Assembly: GCF_003432035.1 (NCBI RefSeq)
Contig: NZ_QOHO01000013.1
Coordinates: 81,584 to 145,583 of the forward strand
From: Lacrimispora amygdalina
GTDB taxonomy: Bacteria; Bacillota; Clostridia; Lachnospirales; Lachnospiraceae
Direction of reading: 5' to 3'
DNA: 64,000 bases
In this document: positions 36,387 through 45,449 of the stretch, piece after piece
How positions within the stretch are numbered: position 1 is the first letter of the stretch
How the letters are laid out: each line of letters begins with the position of its first letter
Notes under the pieces: model-generated
Told to the model about the DNA's origin: nothing
The model's input: the letters and a program-made list of their open reading frames with translations, nothing else
Databases searched by the model: none
Made by a program: the position numbers and the translations under genes

Positions 36387-37121
36387 ATGATAAATGACAG
36401 GAATCAGACAATGGAAAAACAATTCAAACGAATGGAAGCATTGAAATATGCTTTCCCCAAAACAGTGCCTGTTATGGCGGGATATCTGGTCTTAGGCGCA
36501 GCTTATGGAATATTAATGAGAGTAAACGGCTTCGGCATTTTCTGGGCACTCATATGGAGTGTGTTTGTATATGCGGGAAGTCTGCAGTACCTTGGAATTA
36601 CATTTTTTGCAGCTGTGGTAAATCCGTGGTACGCTCTGTTTATGTCGCTGATGCTCAATGCAAGGCATTTGTTTTACGGACTATCCATGCTTGACCGGTT
36701 AAAAGAGTCGGGTAAATTGAAACCTTATCTGATATTTTCATTAACAGATGAGACGTTTTCTGTCCTTTGCAGCGAAGAAGTTCCCGATCGTCTGCCAAGA
36801 TACTGGGTTTATTTTTTTATATCTTTTCTGGACCAGCTGTACTGGGTTGCAGGGACACTGGCGGGTGCGGTTGCAGGAACCATGATCCGTTTTGATACGG
36901 CTGGAATGGATTTTGCCCTGACTGCTCTTTTTACAGTAATTTTTATAGATCAGTGGAAGTCCGGCAAAGGACGCCGGGCAGCATGCATCGGGATTCTTTC
37001 TTCTATTATGTGTATTTTGCTTTTTGGAAAGGATGTTTTTATTGTACCTGCCATGCTGATGATTATTTCTGTCATTACCATCGGCTATATGAAAAGAAAA
37101 GATAAGGAGGAACAGACTTGA
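36387..37121 (+). CDS. azlC: AzlC family branched-chain amino-acid exporter subunit
   Basis: Large subunit of a two-component exporter of branched-chain amino acids or analogues, 244 residues with about seven hydrophobic segments. The family regions FPKTVPVMAGYLVLGAAYG and SLMLNARHLFYGLSML are present. A second possible start at 36411 (MEKQFKRMEALK) has a comparable site. It overlaps azlD by 4 bp. Confidence 0.92.
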   Translation: MINDRNQTMEKQFKRMEALKYAFPKTVPVMAGYLVLGAAYGILMRVNGFGIFWALIWSVFVYAGSLQYLGITFFAAVVNPWYALFMSLMLNARHLFYGLSMLDRLKESGKLKPYLIFSLTDETFSVLCSEEVPDRLPRYWVYFFISFLDQLYWVAGTLAGAVAGTMIRFDTAGMDFALTALFTVIFIDQWKSGKGRRAACIGILSSIMCILLFGKDVFIVPAMLMIISVITIGYMKRKDKEEQT

Positions 37122-37453
37122 AACAGAATTTCATGAATTACGCCCTGATCACTCTGGCTATGATTCTGGCCACGGTGCTTACCCGTTTTCTGCCTTTCTT
37201 CTTTTTTCCGGCAGGAAAGAAAACGCCAAAATATATAACTTATCTTAGCAATACGCTGCCTTATGCCACCATTGGCTTATTGGTGGTCTACTGTTTAAGA
37301 GGAGTTTCTTTTGCGGCCCGCCCCTATGGCCTTCCGGAGCTTCTTTCCATAGGAGCTATTGCGGCACTGCATGCATGGAAAGGAAATTCCCTGCTCAGCA
37401 TAGGAGGAGGTACGGTAATTTACATGACACTCATTCAGACTGTTTTCCGGTAG
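37118..37453 (+). CDS. azlD: AzlD family branched-chain amino-acid exporter subunit
   Basis: Small partner of AzlC, 111 residues with four predicted membrane helices (YALITLAMILATVLTRFLPF is the typical first). The TTG start overlaps the azlC stop and lies 7 bp after AAGGAGG, showing translational coupling. Export of branched-chain amino acids is known for the family; regulation here is unknown. Confidence 0.92.
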   Translation: MKQNFMNYALITLAMILATVLTRFLPFFFFPAGKKTPKYITYLSNTLPYATIGLLVVYCLRGVSFAARPYGLPELLSIGAIAALHAWKGNSLLSIGGGTVIYMTLIQTVFR

Positions 37454-37471
37454 CCGGGGAGCATAGAACGT

Positions 37472-37519
37472 AAAAGATATTTTATTCATTGTGAAAAATG
37501 GTGTAAGATATCTTTTTTT
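37472..37519 (+). terminator. Terminator of azlCD
   Basis: AAAAGATAT (37472-37480) pairs with ATATCTTTT (37508-37516), followed by further T residues. Confidence 0.75.
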
Positions 37520-37527
37520 GTTGAAAT

Positions 37528-37545
37528 AATAGACGTTTGTCTATT
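37528..37545. promoter_or_regulatory. Palindromic operator candidate AATAGAC-GTTT-GTCTATT
   Basis: A perfect 7-bp inverted repeat around a 4-bp spacer, 40 bp upstream of the -35 box of the second chemoreceptor. The form is typical of TetR-type operators. No TetR gene lies in the window. Confidence 0.5.
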
Positions 37546-37584
37546 AAAAGATAAATAAAAAGTTATTGTCATTTTATGGATACG

Positions 37585-37614
37585 TTGACAAATAGTTACA
37601 AAATATCGTATAAT
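37585..37614 (+). promoter_or_regulatory. Sigma-A-type promoter of the second chemoreceptor
   Basis: TTGACA (37585-37590) and TATAAT (37609-37614) with an 18-bp spacer, 67 bp before the start codon. Confidence 0.8.
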
Positions 37615-37680
37615 GAAAAAAACCATAAACGAAATGTCATGGTTCATATTTACCAAACATGAGACAAGGAGCATAAGACT

Positions 37681-39735
37681 ATGAAGACACCGGGGGATAA
37701 GAAGTGGAATCGGAAAACCCAGAAGACAAAAGGAATTGGGCAGGGTAAGAAAAAGAATGTGGGAGCATCAATTAAGGCAAAGCTGTCTGTGAAATCTCTT
37801 AAGATGAAGATGCTGATGTTTATTATTGCCATTATTCTTGGATTATCTGTAACCAATATGATTGTCAGTATTACGGTAAGTTTTGGTGGTATCACAGATG
37901 TTGTAAAAAGTGATCTGGAAGCAACTGGAAAGCTGGTTAATAACTTAGTTGTGCAGAATTTAGACCAGATGAAGGTGAGCATTGAAGCCAGCGCCCAGGG
38001 AGGAAGCTTAAAATCAATCAACTCCAGAGTGGTTTCAGAGTACTTAAGCAACCAGTGTACTCTTTACGGTTATAAGGATCTGGCGGTAATCAGCAAGGAA
38101 GGCGTTGTTACCCGCAGCGCCAGCGGGGAGCACATCGGTGAAAGTTATGCAGGTGCGGATTACATAACAAAAGCATTAAGCGGACAGACCACTATTTCAA
38201 CGACAGAATATGACAGCAATAATGCCCTGGTAATCCGGGTGGCTACACCATATGATTTCGGAATTCTGGTGGGAACTTATGACGGAAGTGTTTTAAGCAA
38301 TCTGATTAAAGACTTTAAAATTGGTAAGACCGGCAATGCATTTCTTTTAGACAGTACCGGAACTTTAATCGGCGGTAATAATGCGGATCTTGTGCAGCAG
38401 CGCAGCAACATGATTGAGAATGCAAAAAGTGATTCTTCTTATGCATCCATTGGTAAGATGTTCCAGAAGATTATTTCCGGGAAAACTGATATCGGAAAAT
38501 ATGAGTATAAGGGCGTAAGCAGATACTGCTACTACAGTCCGGTGAGCGGCAGTGATGGCTGGGCACTTGGAGTGGTTGCACCGATTAATGAAACAACTAC
38601 TTCAATCTATACAGTAGTATTTGGAATGGTAATTCTTATGTTGTTATCTATCGGTGTAGGCTGTTTCCTTGCATTCTGGTTCGCTGGTTCCTTTGCAGGT
38701 CCCATCTCAGCCATTGCGAACAGAATGAAGCTTTTATCAAACGGTGATTTAACCAGTGATGTTCCTGTTTTAAAGAGAAAAGATGAGATCGGACAGCTGG
38801 CAGAGGAAATCGGCAATTATGTAACCAGCGTCAGAAGCTATAACAGCACCATTGCAGCATCTATGGATAAGATTGCTTCCGGAGATTTCAGCCCTTCCGA
38901 ATCCATGAATTTTAACGGCGATTACGTTGTGATTCAGGAAGCTATATTAAAGGCGGAAGATATGCTGGCAAAAACCATGGAAACAATTAATATGTCTGCA
39001 GACGAGGTTGCGAAGGGCAGCGCCCAGGTATCCCAGGGAGCGCAGAATTTAAGCCAGGGTGCAGTGGAGCAGGCAGCTTCCGTAGAGGAATTATCTTCTT
39101 CCGTTAATGAAATATCAAACAGCCTTTTAAGCACGGCTAAGACAGTGGAAGGCATTAATAACCAGGCCGGACGTGTTGGCAAGGCCATGGAAGAAGGCAA
39201 TGCCCAGATGCAGGTTATGATGCAGTCCATGGGCCAGATCAGCCAGAAATCCAAAGAGATTGAAAAGGTCAACAAGCTGATCGAAGATATCGCTTTCCAG
39301 ACCAATATTCTTGCTCTGAATGCAGCGGTGGAAGCAGCAAGAGCAGGAGAAGCAGGAAAAGGATTTGCAGTGGTAGCGGATGAAGTGCGTAATCTGGCAG
39401 GAAAAAGCGCCAACGCTGCAAAGGATACTTCAAGCCTGGTTGCAGATACCATTACAGCAGTTGAGAAGGGAACCGAAGTGGCTTCCTCTACCGGAGAGAC
39501 CTTAAACGGAATTCTTATGGAGACAAGGAATATGGTTACAGCCATTGAAAAGTCTGCCAGTGAACTGCAGGAGCAGAGCGATAAGGTAACCCAGGTAACC
39601 GTTGGAATCGAGCAGATCTCTTCTGTTGTACAGAGCAATTCCGCAACAGCAGAGCAGAGTGCTGCAGCCAGCGAGGAACTTTCCGGACAGGCAGAGAATT
39701 TACGGGAATTAATGAGTAAGTTCCGTCTTCACTAA
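37681..39735 (+). CDS. Methyl-accepting chemotaxis protein (double-Cache type)
   Basis: Chemoreceptor of 684 residues. The N-terminal 40 residues are strongly basic (Lys-rich), then a membrane helix ([14 protein letters not shown]), a double-Cache sensor domain to about residue 310 with the characteristic [15 protein letters not shown], a second helix, HAMP and a long coiled coil. The tip [21 protein letters not shown] is nearly identical to that of the chemoreceptor at 32.6 kb. The next genes form a two-component system and TRAP binding protein, possibly a shared sensory theme. Confidence 0.94.
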   Translation: MKTPGDKKWNRKTQKTKGIGQGKKKNVGASIKAKLSVKSLKMKMLMFIIAIILGLSVTNMIVSITVSFGGITDVVKSDLEATGKLVNNLVVQNLDQMKVSIEASAQGGSLKSINSRVVSEYLSNQCTLYGYKDLAVISKEGVVTRSASGEHIGESYAGADYITKALSGQTTISTTEYDSNNALVIRVATPYDFGILVGTYDGSVLSNLIKDFKIGKTGNAFLLDSTGTLIGGNNADLVQQRSNMIENAKSDSSYASIGKMFQKIISGKTDIGKYEYKGVSRYCYYSPVSGSDGWALGVVAPINETTTSIYTVVFGMVILMLLSIGVGCFLAFWFAGSFAGPISAIANRMKLLSNGDLTSDVPVLKRKDEIGQLAEEIGNYVTSVRSYNSTIAASMDKIASGDFSPSESMNFNGDYVVIQEAILKAEDMLAKTMETINMSADEVAKGSAQVSQGAQNLSQGAVEQAASVEELSSSVNEISNSLLSTAKTVEGINNQAGRVGKAMEEGNAQMQVMMQSMGQISQKSKEIEKVNKLIEDIAFQTNILALNAAVEAARAGEAGKGFAVVADEVRNLAGKSANAAKDTSSLVADTITAVEKGTEVASSTGETLNGILMETRNMVTAIEKSASELQEQSDKVTQVTVGIEQISSVVQSNSATAEQSAAASEELSGQAENLRELMSKFRLH

Positions 39736-39762
39736 GGATAAAAAGGTTTTTATATGGATAAA

Positions 39763-39815
39763 AAACCGCAAAGTTACGCAAAGATTTTCCTGCGTATCTT
39801 TGCGGTTTCGTTTTG
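39763..39815 (+). terminator. Terminator of the second chemoreceptor gene
   Basis: AAACCGCAAAG (39763-39773) pairs with CTTTGCGGTTT (39798-39808), with TACGCA/TGCGTA continuing the stem, then CGTTTTG. Confidence 0.85.
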
Positions 39816-39923
39816 AACTGGATGAAAACTGAAGGTGCATAAATTTTTTAAATCTGGTATAATGTGAATGGCGGGTCACTTTCATAAGTGTCTTGAAAGA
39901 AGGAGAAGAAAGAGGGGAATTCG

Positions 39924-41435
39924 GTGAAAGTGGGACGATGGGGGTCGAAGAAGCTGCATGAGAAGTGGCTTTCTTTTACGTTAAAGCAGAAGATTAAGAC
40001 AATCGCAGCCATGGTTATTCTGATCGTGGCTCTTTCCATTATATTTAATATTGTAATACTGGATTTTGCGTTAAATGGATTCAACCAGATTCTGGAGGAT
40101 AATTCCAGATGCCACGATTATCAGGCGGCCATGGAGGATGAAACCAGAGCATTTAAAAATTATGTCAAAGACCGCTCCCAGGAGAGCAGGGAACTATTTG
40201 ATACAGCCTGCGCCCGGACAGAACACAGTGTTTCCCAGCTGCCCTTTGACTATGACAAAGTGGGAACGGAACGGTATTCCATAACCTGGTCAATCCGGAA
40301 TGGCTATGAGAACTACAGTAAATGGCGGGATTTATTTCTTATGGGTAAAGATGAAAACGGTTTTTCCATAACCCAGTATATCAATGAATTATACCGGATC
40401 TACCGGATGCAGGATTATCTTTCAGACTACGGAAAACGTCTGGTTCAAAGTACCTTAAGAGAAGGAACCGATGCCTATTACGCCAGAGTTCCCATTCTGT
40501 ACCGCTTTCCGGTTGTGATACTGGTTCTTGCTGTGTTCAGCATCAGCGGAACCTTTTATGTAAGCCGGATGATGAACCGGGACATGGTGGATCCTGTGGT
40601 GCGTCTGGCGTGTATATCCAGAAAGATAGCAGGGAATGATTTCAGCAATGAGGATGTGGTAATTGATAATCAGGATGAGATCGGAGAGCTGGTACGCGCC
40701 TTCAATAAGATGAAACATTCCACCAGCCAGTATATCACCACATTAAAAGAGAAAAATGAAATGGCAGATCTCCTTCATAAGGAGGAGATCGAGAAGATGG
40801 AGATAGAAAAAAGGCTTGATGCAACCAAGCTGGAGCTGCTGAAGAACCAGATTAATCCTCATTTTCTCTTTAACACCTTAAATATGATATCCTGTATGGC
40901 AAAGCTGGAAGACGCAGGCACAACCGAGCGCATGACAGAGTGTCTGGGCAATTTATTCCGGTATAACCTAAAGACACCGGAATCGGAGGTTCTGTTAAAG
41001 AAAGAGCTTCAGGTAGTGAGTGACTATATGTATTTACAGCAGATGCGGTTTGGCAGCAGGCTTCATTACGACATCCAGTGTCTGGTGGACAGCACCCGGA
41101 TTATGATTCCCACCTTTACGCTTCAGCCGCTTGTAGAGAATGCGGTGGTACACGGCATTTCAAAGAAAGAAGAGGGAGGAAGCATACGGATCCGGATATG
41201 GGAGAAGAACCAGAAGATTATTATTTCCGTTGCAGACACTGGTGTGGGAATGAGTGAAGAGAGTTTAGCAGAACTGAGAGAGGCGCTGGCAGTTCATTCC
41301 ACTGCCAGAGTAGGAATCGGAGCAGGTAATATTTACCAGAGAATCCATCGTATGTACGATGGAGGTGATTTTCAGATATACAGCAGACAGGGACATGGAA
41401 CAGCAGTTCTGCTGACCATACCAGTCAGGCTGTGA
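39924..41435 (+). CDS. YesM-type sensor histidine kinase
   Basis: Kinase of 503 residues. A basic N-terminus, a membrane helix (IAAMVILIVALSIIF), an extracytoplasmic domain of about 145 residues, a second helix near 195-215, a HAMP domain, then the His_kinase region with the phosphoacceptor His313 in NQINPHFLFNTLN. The ATPase motifs are LVENAVVHGI and VADTGVGMSEES. GTG start behind GAGGGGAA. It is co-transcribed with the AraC-type regulator, whose gene overlaps or abuts its stop. Confidence 0.92.
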   Translation: MKVGRWGSKKLHEKWLSFTLKQKIKTIAAMVILIVALSIIFNIVILDFALNGFNQILEDNSRCHDYQAAMEDETRAFKNYVKDRSQESRELFDTACARTEHSVSQLPFDYDKVGTERYSITWSIRNGYENYSKWRDLFLMGKDENGFSITQYINELYRIYRMQDYLSDYGKRLVQSTLREGTDAYYARVPILYRFPVVILVLAVFSISGTFYVSRMMNRDMVDPVVRLACISRKIAGNDFSNEDVVIDNQDEIGELVRAFNKMKHSTSQYITTLKEKNEMADLLHKEEIEKMEIEKRLDATKLELLKNQINPHFLFNTLNMISCMAKLEDAGTTERMTECLGNLFRYNLKTPESEVLLKKELQVVSDYMYLQQMRFGSRLHYDIQCLVDSTRIMIPTFTLQPLVENAVVHGISKKEEGGSIRIRIWEKNQKIIISVADTGVGMSEESLAELREALAVHSTARVGIGAGNIYQRIHRMYDGGDFQIYSRQGHGTAVLLTIPVRL

Positions 41436-41449
41436 CAGAGGGAGCTTAT

Positions 41450-42253
41450 ATGTATCGGGTACTGATTGCAGATGATGAATTAATAGAAAGAAAGGTACTT
41501 TATAAAACACTGACAAAGGAACTGGGAGATCAGTGCAGAATCTGGCAGGCAGAAAATGGAAGAGAGGCGCTGGAACTGTTTGATGAACATGATATTCAGA
41601 TTGCGGTGCTGGATATTGAAATGCCGGGAATTAACGGCATAGAGGCGGCACAGGAGATGCGGCGGCGTAAAAGTGAGTGCAGTATCATTTTTCTGACTGC
41701 TTTTGATGATTTCTCTTATGCGAAGAAAGCTATTGGAATCCGCGTTCTTGACTATTTATTAAAGCCCTGTAAGGAAGAGGAACTGATCAGTGTATTAGAC
41801 GAAGCCATGCGCCTTGCTGATAAGGCGATGCAGGAAGGGAAAGAGGAGGAAGAGCTGAATATCCCGGAACCGGCTCTTTTTAAAACTTCTGCTGAACTGA
41901 ATACAGGAGATGGACAGGTAAGACTTCATAAGGTAGCGGAGGCGATACGGCAGTACATGGAGGAAAACTATGTGAAGGACTTATCCATGCAGGATGTTGC
42001 AAGGGTGATGAATTATTCAGAGGCATATTTCTGCAAGCTGTTTAAACAGTGCTTTGATAAAAACTTCACAACCTACTTAACGGAATGCAGAGTGGAAGCT
42101 GCAAAAAACCTGCTGAAGGAACCTATGGTCAATGTTAAGGAGATCGGTGAAGCTGTAGGATATAATGATTCCAACTATTTTGCAAAGGTATTTAAGCGGG
42201 TCACAGGCATCAGTCCAACGGAATACCGGATGAGCATATTCAACAGAAAATAA
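41450..42253 (+). CDS. YesN-type response regulator with AraC DNA-binding domain
   Basis: Regulator of 267 residues: receiver domain with LIADDE, phosphoacceptor Asp in AVLDIEMPGING (about residue 54) and LLKPCKEEEL, then a C-terminal AraC double helix-turn-helix (DLSMQDVARVMNYSEAYFCKLF and VKEIGEAVGYNDSNYFAKVF). ATG 41450 follows GAGGGAG; a GTG at 41432 overlaps the kinase end. Partner of the preceding kinase. The likely target is the TRAP binding protein gene that follows. Confidence 0.93.
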   Translation: MYRVLIADDELIERKVLYKTLTKELGDQCRIWQAENGREALELFDEHDIQIAVLDIEMPGINGIEAAQEMRRRKSECSIIFLTAFDDFSYAKKAIGIRVLDYLLKPCKEEELISVLDEAMRLADKAMQEGKEEEELNIPEPALFKTSAELNTGDGQVRLHKVAEAIRQYMEENYVKDLSMQDVARVMNYSEAYFCKLFKQCFDKNFTTYLTECRVEAAKNLLKEPMVNVKEIGEAVGYNDSNYFAKVFKRVTGISPTEYRMSIFNRK

Positions 42254-42387
42254 GATCCTGTCTTGTTGAAAATATAAAAATTTTACCGTTTCCTTGCGAA
42301 AAACCGCTGGATATAATAAAATATGTTAAGATGGCGTTAAAAAGAGACAGAAAGCTATTATGACAGCGTTAAGGAGGACGGGGTTTT

Positions 42388-43458
42388 ATGAGAAGGGAAC
42401 TACAGGGGGTGTTTTTGTGTGTAGTCATGGCAGTAGTTCTTTCCGGCTGCAAAGGACCAGACCAGACCGGTGTGAAAGGAAGTCCGGCCGGGAATGAGGA
42501 TACATCGGCAGTGGAAGCACCGGGAAAAGGAGTACGGGAAAACCCTGAATATGTATTTACCTATGCAGAAAATCAGGCAGAAGATTATCCTACAACACAG
42601 GGAGCATATAAATTTGCGGAATTAATCAGCCAGAAAACCAACGGAAGGATCATAATTAATATTCAGGCAGGCGGGGTATTGGGAGATGAAAAGTCTGTAT
42701 GTGAGCAGCTGCAGTTTGGAGGAATTGATTTTATGCGGATTTCTTTATCTCCGCTGGCAGAGTTTGTTCCCAAGCTGAATGTTCTTCAGCTTCCATATCT
42801 TTACCGTGATGCGGACCATATGTGGCAGGTTCTTGACGTTCCCATCGGGAAAGACTTTATGAACTCGTTTGAAGGCTCTAATCTGGTGCCTTTATCCTGG
42901 TATGATGCCGGTGCCAGAAATTTTTACAACTCTGTCCATCCCATCAGAACACTGGATGATATGAAGGGGCTTAAGATCCGTGTCCAGGAATCGGAGATGA
43001 TGATTGGGATGGTGGAAGCCCTGGGAGCAAGTCCTGCGCCCATGTCTTATGCAGAGGTTTATTCAGCGCTGCAGACCGGTGCTATTGACGGTGCGGAAAA
43101 TAACTGGCCATCCTATGAATCAACCAGTCATTTTGAAGTGGCCAAGTATTATACACTTGACGAGCATAACCGTGTACCGGAGCTTCAGCTTTGTTCCCAG
43201 CCGACCTGGGACAAGTTATCGGAAGAAGATCAGAACATCATTAAAGAATGCGCATTGGAGTCGGCAGAGTACGAACGAAAGTTATGGTCTGAGCGGGAAA
43301 AGGAATCAGAAAAGAAGGTACGCCAGGCAGGATGCCAGATCATAGAATTGCCGCCGGGTGAGAAACAGAAGTTTCAGGATGCAGTTAAGCCTATGTATGA
43401 AAAATACTGCAGTGATTATATGGATATTGTAGATGCAATTATTGAAACAGGCAGATAG
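42388..43458 (+). CDS. TRAP-type substrate-binding lipoprotein (DctP family), orphan
   Basis: Extracytoplasmic binding protein of 356 residues with a lipoprotein signal (VVLSGC, Cys21). DctP landmarks: GLKIRVQESEMM, where the Arg normally salt-bridges the substrate carboxylate, and the YSALQTGAIDGAENN hinge motif. TRAP importers need membrane subunits DctQ and DctM, but none is encoded in the window. It could serve a transporter elsewhere, or act as a sensory accessory of the adjacent YesM-type kinase. A TATAAT at about 42312 with TTTCCT 17 bp upstream may be its promoter. Confidence 0.92.
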   Translation: MRRELQGVFLCVVMAVVLSGCKGPDQTGVKGSPAGNEDTSAVEAPGKGVRENPEYVFTYAENQAEDYPTTQGAYKFAELISQKTNGRIIINIQAGGVLGDEKSVCEQLQFGGIDFMRISLSPLAEFVPKLNVLQLPYLYRDADHMWQVLDVPIGKDFMNSFEGSNLVPLSWYDAGARNFYNSVHPIRTLDDMKGLKIRVQESEMMIGMVEALGASPAPMSYAEVYSALQTGAIDGAENNWPSYESTSHFEVAKYYTLDEHNRVPELQLCSQPTWDKLSEEDQNIIKECALESAEYERKLWSEREKESEKKVRQAGCQIIELPPGEKQKFQDAVKPMYEKYCSDYMDIVDAIIETGR

Positions 43459-43463
43459 GAATG

Positions 43464-43502
43464 ACCCAGTCAGGTATCATGTGGATATCCGGCTGGGTTT
43501 TC
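43464..43502. terminator. Terminator after the TRAP binding protein
   Basis: ACCCAG (43464-43469) pairs with CTGGGT (43493-43498), extended inside by GGTATC/GGATATCC, followed by TTTTCC. It lies between convergent genes. Confidence 0.7.
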
Positions 43503-43512
43503 CATTTGGCAG

Positions 43513-43719
43513 TTACCGCTTTTTATCTTTCACCTTTGCTTTGGGAAGATAAGGGTAGAGATCCTGGTATGCTTCCAGTTCCTCTTCTGAAGCCGGTTCT
43601 GCCGGAATCAGTCCGGTTAAGTCGGTAGAGGAACAGGCCTGAATGTCAATATCATAATTGTTTTTTGCAGTAACCCGGTCTGACCGGCTGCCGGAATCAT
43701 TATTTTTATCTGATTTCAT
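43513..43719 (-). CDS. Small hydrophilic protein of unknown function
   Basis: 68 residues, no membrane segment. The start has an excellent AAAGGAG site at 6-8 bp, so it is likely translated. The C-terminal half (CSSTDLTGLIPAEPASEEELEAY, shown here in pieces as CSSTDLTGLIPAEP and SEEELEAYQDLYPYLP) resembles a short conserved type seen in other Lachnospiraceae. No function is known to me. It stands between convergent and divergent neighbours as its own unit. Confidence 0.7.
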   Translation of the reverse strand: MKSDKNNDSGSRSDRVTAKNNYDIDIQACSSTDLTGLIPAEPASEEELEAYQDLYPYLPKAKVKDKKR

Positions 43720-43884
43720 ATCAAGTCTCCTTTCTGTGTGGTTGACAGTCCCTTTTTAGTTTGAGAATATCTGCTGTAAATATTCATAGTTTCTTAAAGT
43801 CTCTTTCTGCGTTATCAAAATATGGATGAGCCATGATGCAATGAAAACTGATTTATCCATAAATAGATTTACAGGGGGAAGATT

Positions 43885-44397
43885 ATGAAAATTGCCTTTT
43901 TTATTAACGAAAAGCTGCAAATGGAAGCGAAAAAAACGAAAGAATGGAAGAGTCTGAATCTGATCATGGAACGAATGGGATCTGATCTGATCGTATTGTA
44001 TCCCAAAGGAGAAGATAATCCTTTATTACCATTTCACAAAAAACTGTCTGATCTGGGAAATTTGAAGTACGCCGCTATTTTTAATGGTAAACCTTTTGTT
44101 TTCAATATGGGGGAGATTTTATATCTGGAGTCCTATTATCGGAAAACAAGTGTAATGTTAAAAGACGGCAGTATGCGTATCAAAGCAAGATTAAATGAAG
44201 AGGAACAACGGCTTCCAAAAGAGTGTTTTATCCGGATCAGCCGCCATAACATCGTGAATATGCAGCATGTCAGGTCTGTGAAAGGCGATGAGATCGAAAT
44301 GGTCAATGGAGATGTTCTGTATATCAGTCATAACAGGAGGAAGGAATTTGGAAAGGGTTACAGAGAATTTTTGAAATTAAATCATATACTGGTGTAG
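43885..44397 (+). CDS. LytTR-domain DNA-binding protein
   Basis: 170 residues. The C-terminal half (about 68-165) is a LytTR domain: DILYLES-like segment GEILYLESYYRKTSVML, then LPKECFIRISRHNIVNMQHV and VNGDVLYISHNRRKEF. The N-terminal 65 residues do not look like a receiver domain and lack the acidic pocket, so it is not a standard response regulator. No partner kinase is adjacent. The start follows AGGGGGAAG. Probably a transcription factor; target unknown. Confidence 0.85.
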   Translation: MKIAFFINEKLQMEAKKTKEWKSLNLIMERMGSDLIVLYPKGEDNPLLPFHKKLSDLGNLKYAAIFNGKPFVFNMGEILYLESYYRKTSVMLKDGSMRIKARLNEEEQRLPKECFIRISRHNIVNMQHVRSVKGDEIEMVNGDVLYISHNRRKEFGKGYREFLKLNHILV

Positions 44398-44602
44398 ATA
44401 AAAGGAAAAAAGCGATGATAATGACGAAAAGTGCACACCCCATTGTCAGGGACAGGGTCAGATGCTATTGTTAATGTAACAGAAACGCAGCAAATTTTGT
44501 TTCTCACTCCCATATCGGCCATCTTTTCTCATTTCATCTTTCATTTTCTTTGGGCAGACAGCGGAAATTAAGCCGATTTCGCTGTCTGTCTCTCCTTTTA
44601 TC

Positions 44603-45259
44603 TTATGCTGCCGGCATATCCTTAGAAAACTCCTCCAGTATACAAAAACGTCTGTAGATCCGGCGGAAAGTGACTGCTGAAAGAAAAAGAAATAAAATGC
44701 CGGCTGTAAAAACAATCCGGTTGACTATAAAAGCTCTGGGGCGGATTAAAAAGGGAGTTCCCATCCCTTTTATCTCTTCCTCGCTGTATCCTGCTTCTGA
44801 TAAATATTTATGAAAATACGGTATTAGCTTCTTTTTCATGGGGATGATTTCCCCGTCAATAAAAATCTTAAGCTGAGGCTTCTGGCCCCCTTTTAAAAAG
44901 GCATAAGTTTCTTCTGTCAGCCTGTCAAAGGACTGATTCTGGGTTTGGTCAGTCTTAAGTCCCAGATAGCCGCTGCTGAATGGAATGATATAATAGTTGC
45001 CTGAATTCTTCTTTGGAATGATGATTCCGTCGCTGTTTTTTTCGTAAGTAGTATCCGTTGCAAAATAGTCCAGTGCATAGACGACGTTACCCTCAATATG
45101 ACTCCCGGTTTTGATTTCTTTACCTTCAAGAAGATCCTCGAAGGTAACAGGAGGAAGAAATGACGTAATAAAACCAGAGAAAGAGAACAGTATAAGAATT
45201 ATACCTGCCGCAAAAAGTATTAAAATACCGATGTTTATTGATTGCATTATTTTTTTCAT
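44603..45259 (-). CDS. Two-helix membrane protein of unknown function
   Basis: 218 residues. A membrane helix near 8-32 and another near 180-200 enclose an extracytoplasmic domain of about 145 residues containing EGNVVYALDYFATDTTY and a Tyr-rich YYIIPFSSGYLGLKT segment. The topology resembles clostridial proteins of the DUF6709 kind, but I cannot confirm the family. The start follows AAAGGG at 44-45 kb end (GAGAAAGGG upstream). It is divergent from the LacI gene. Confidence 0.65.
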   Translation of the reverse strand: MKKIMQSINIGILILFAAGIILILFSFSGFITSFLPPVTFEDLLEGKEIKTGSHIEGNVVYALDYFATDTTYEKNSDGIIIPKKNSGNYYIIPFSSGYLGLKTDQTQNQSFDRLTEETYAFLKGGQKPQLKIFIDGEIIPMKKKLIPYFHKYLSEAGYSEEEIKGMGTPFLIRPRAFIVNRIVFTAGILFLFLSAVTFRRIYRRFCILEEFSKDMPAA

Positions 45260-45373
45260 ATGTCAATAAACCCTTTCTCTTAAGTTTCATACAAAAATAT
45301 GGTAACAAAAACAGAAATAAAAGTCAAGATATATAAATATATGAAACCAAAATATTGCAAAGATGAATTTGTG

Positions 45374-45385
45374 AAACGTTTAATA
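45374..45385 (+). promoter_or_regulatory. Candidate LacI operator at the regulator's own promoter
   Basis: AAACGTTTAATA, with the perfect palindrome AAACGTTT at its core, lies 8 bp before a TTGACA -35 box (45394-45399). The same 12 bases recur at 46761-46772 in front of the neighbouring importer. Confidence 0.55.
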
Positions 45386-45449
45386 TTTACATATTGACAA
45401 TTAATTAAAAATCTGAGTTAATAAGTACAAAAGATCTCTGGAGGAAATA

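Noticed and set aside
44458..44715. Minus-strand open frame of 85 codons downstream of the LytTR gene
   Set aside because: It overlaps the end of the two-helix membrane protein in another frame and has no start signal. The rest of 44398-44602 shows nothing recognisable.
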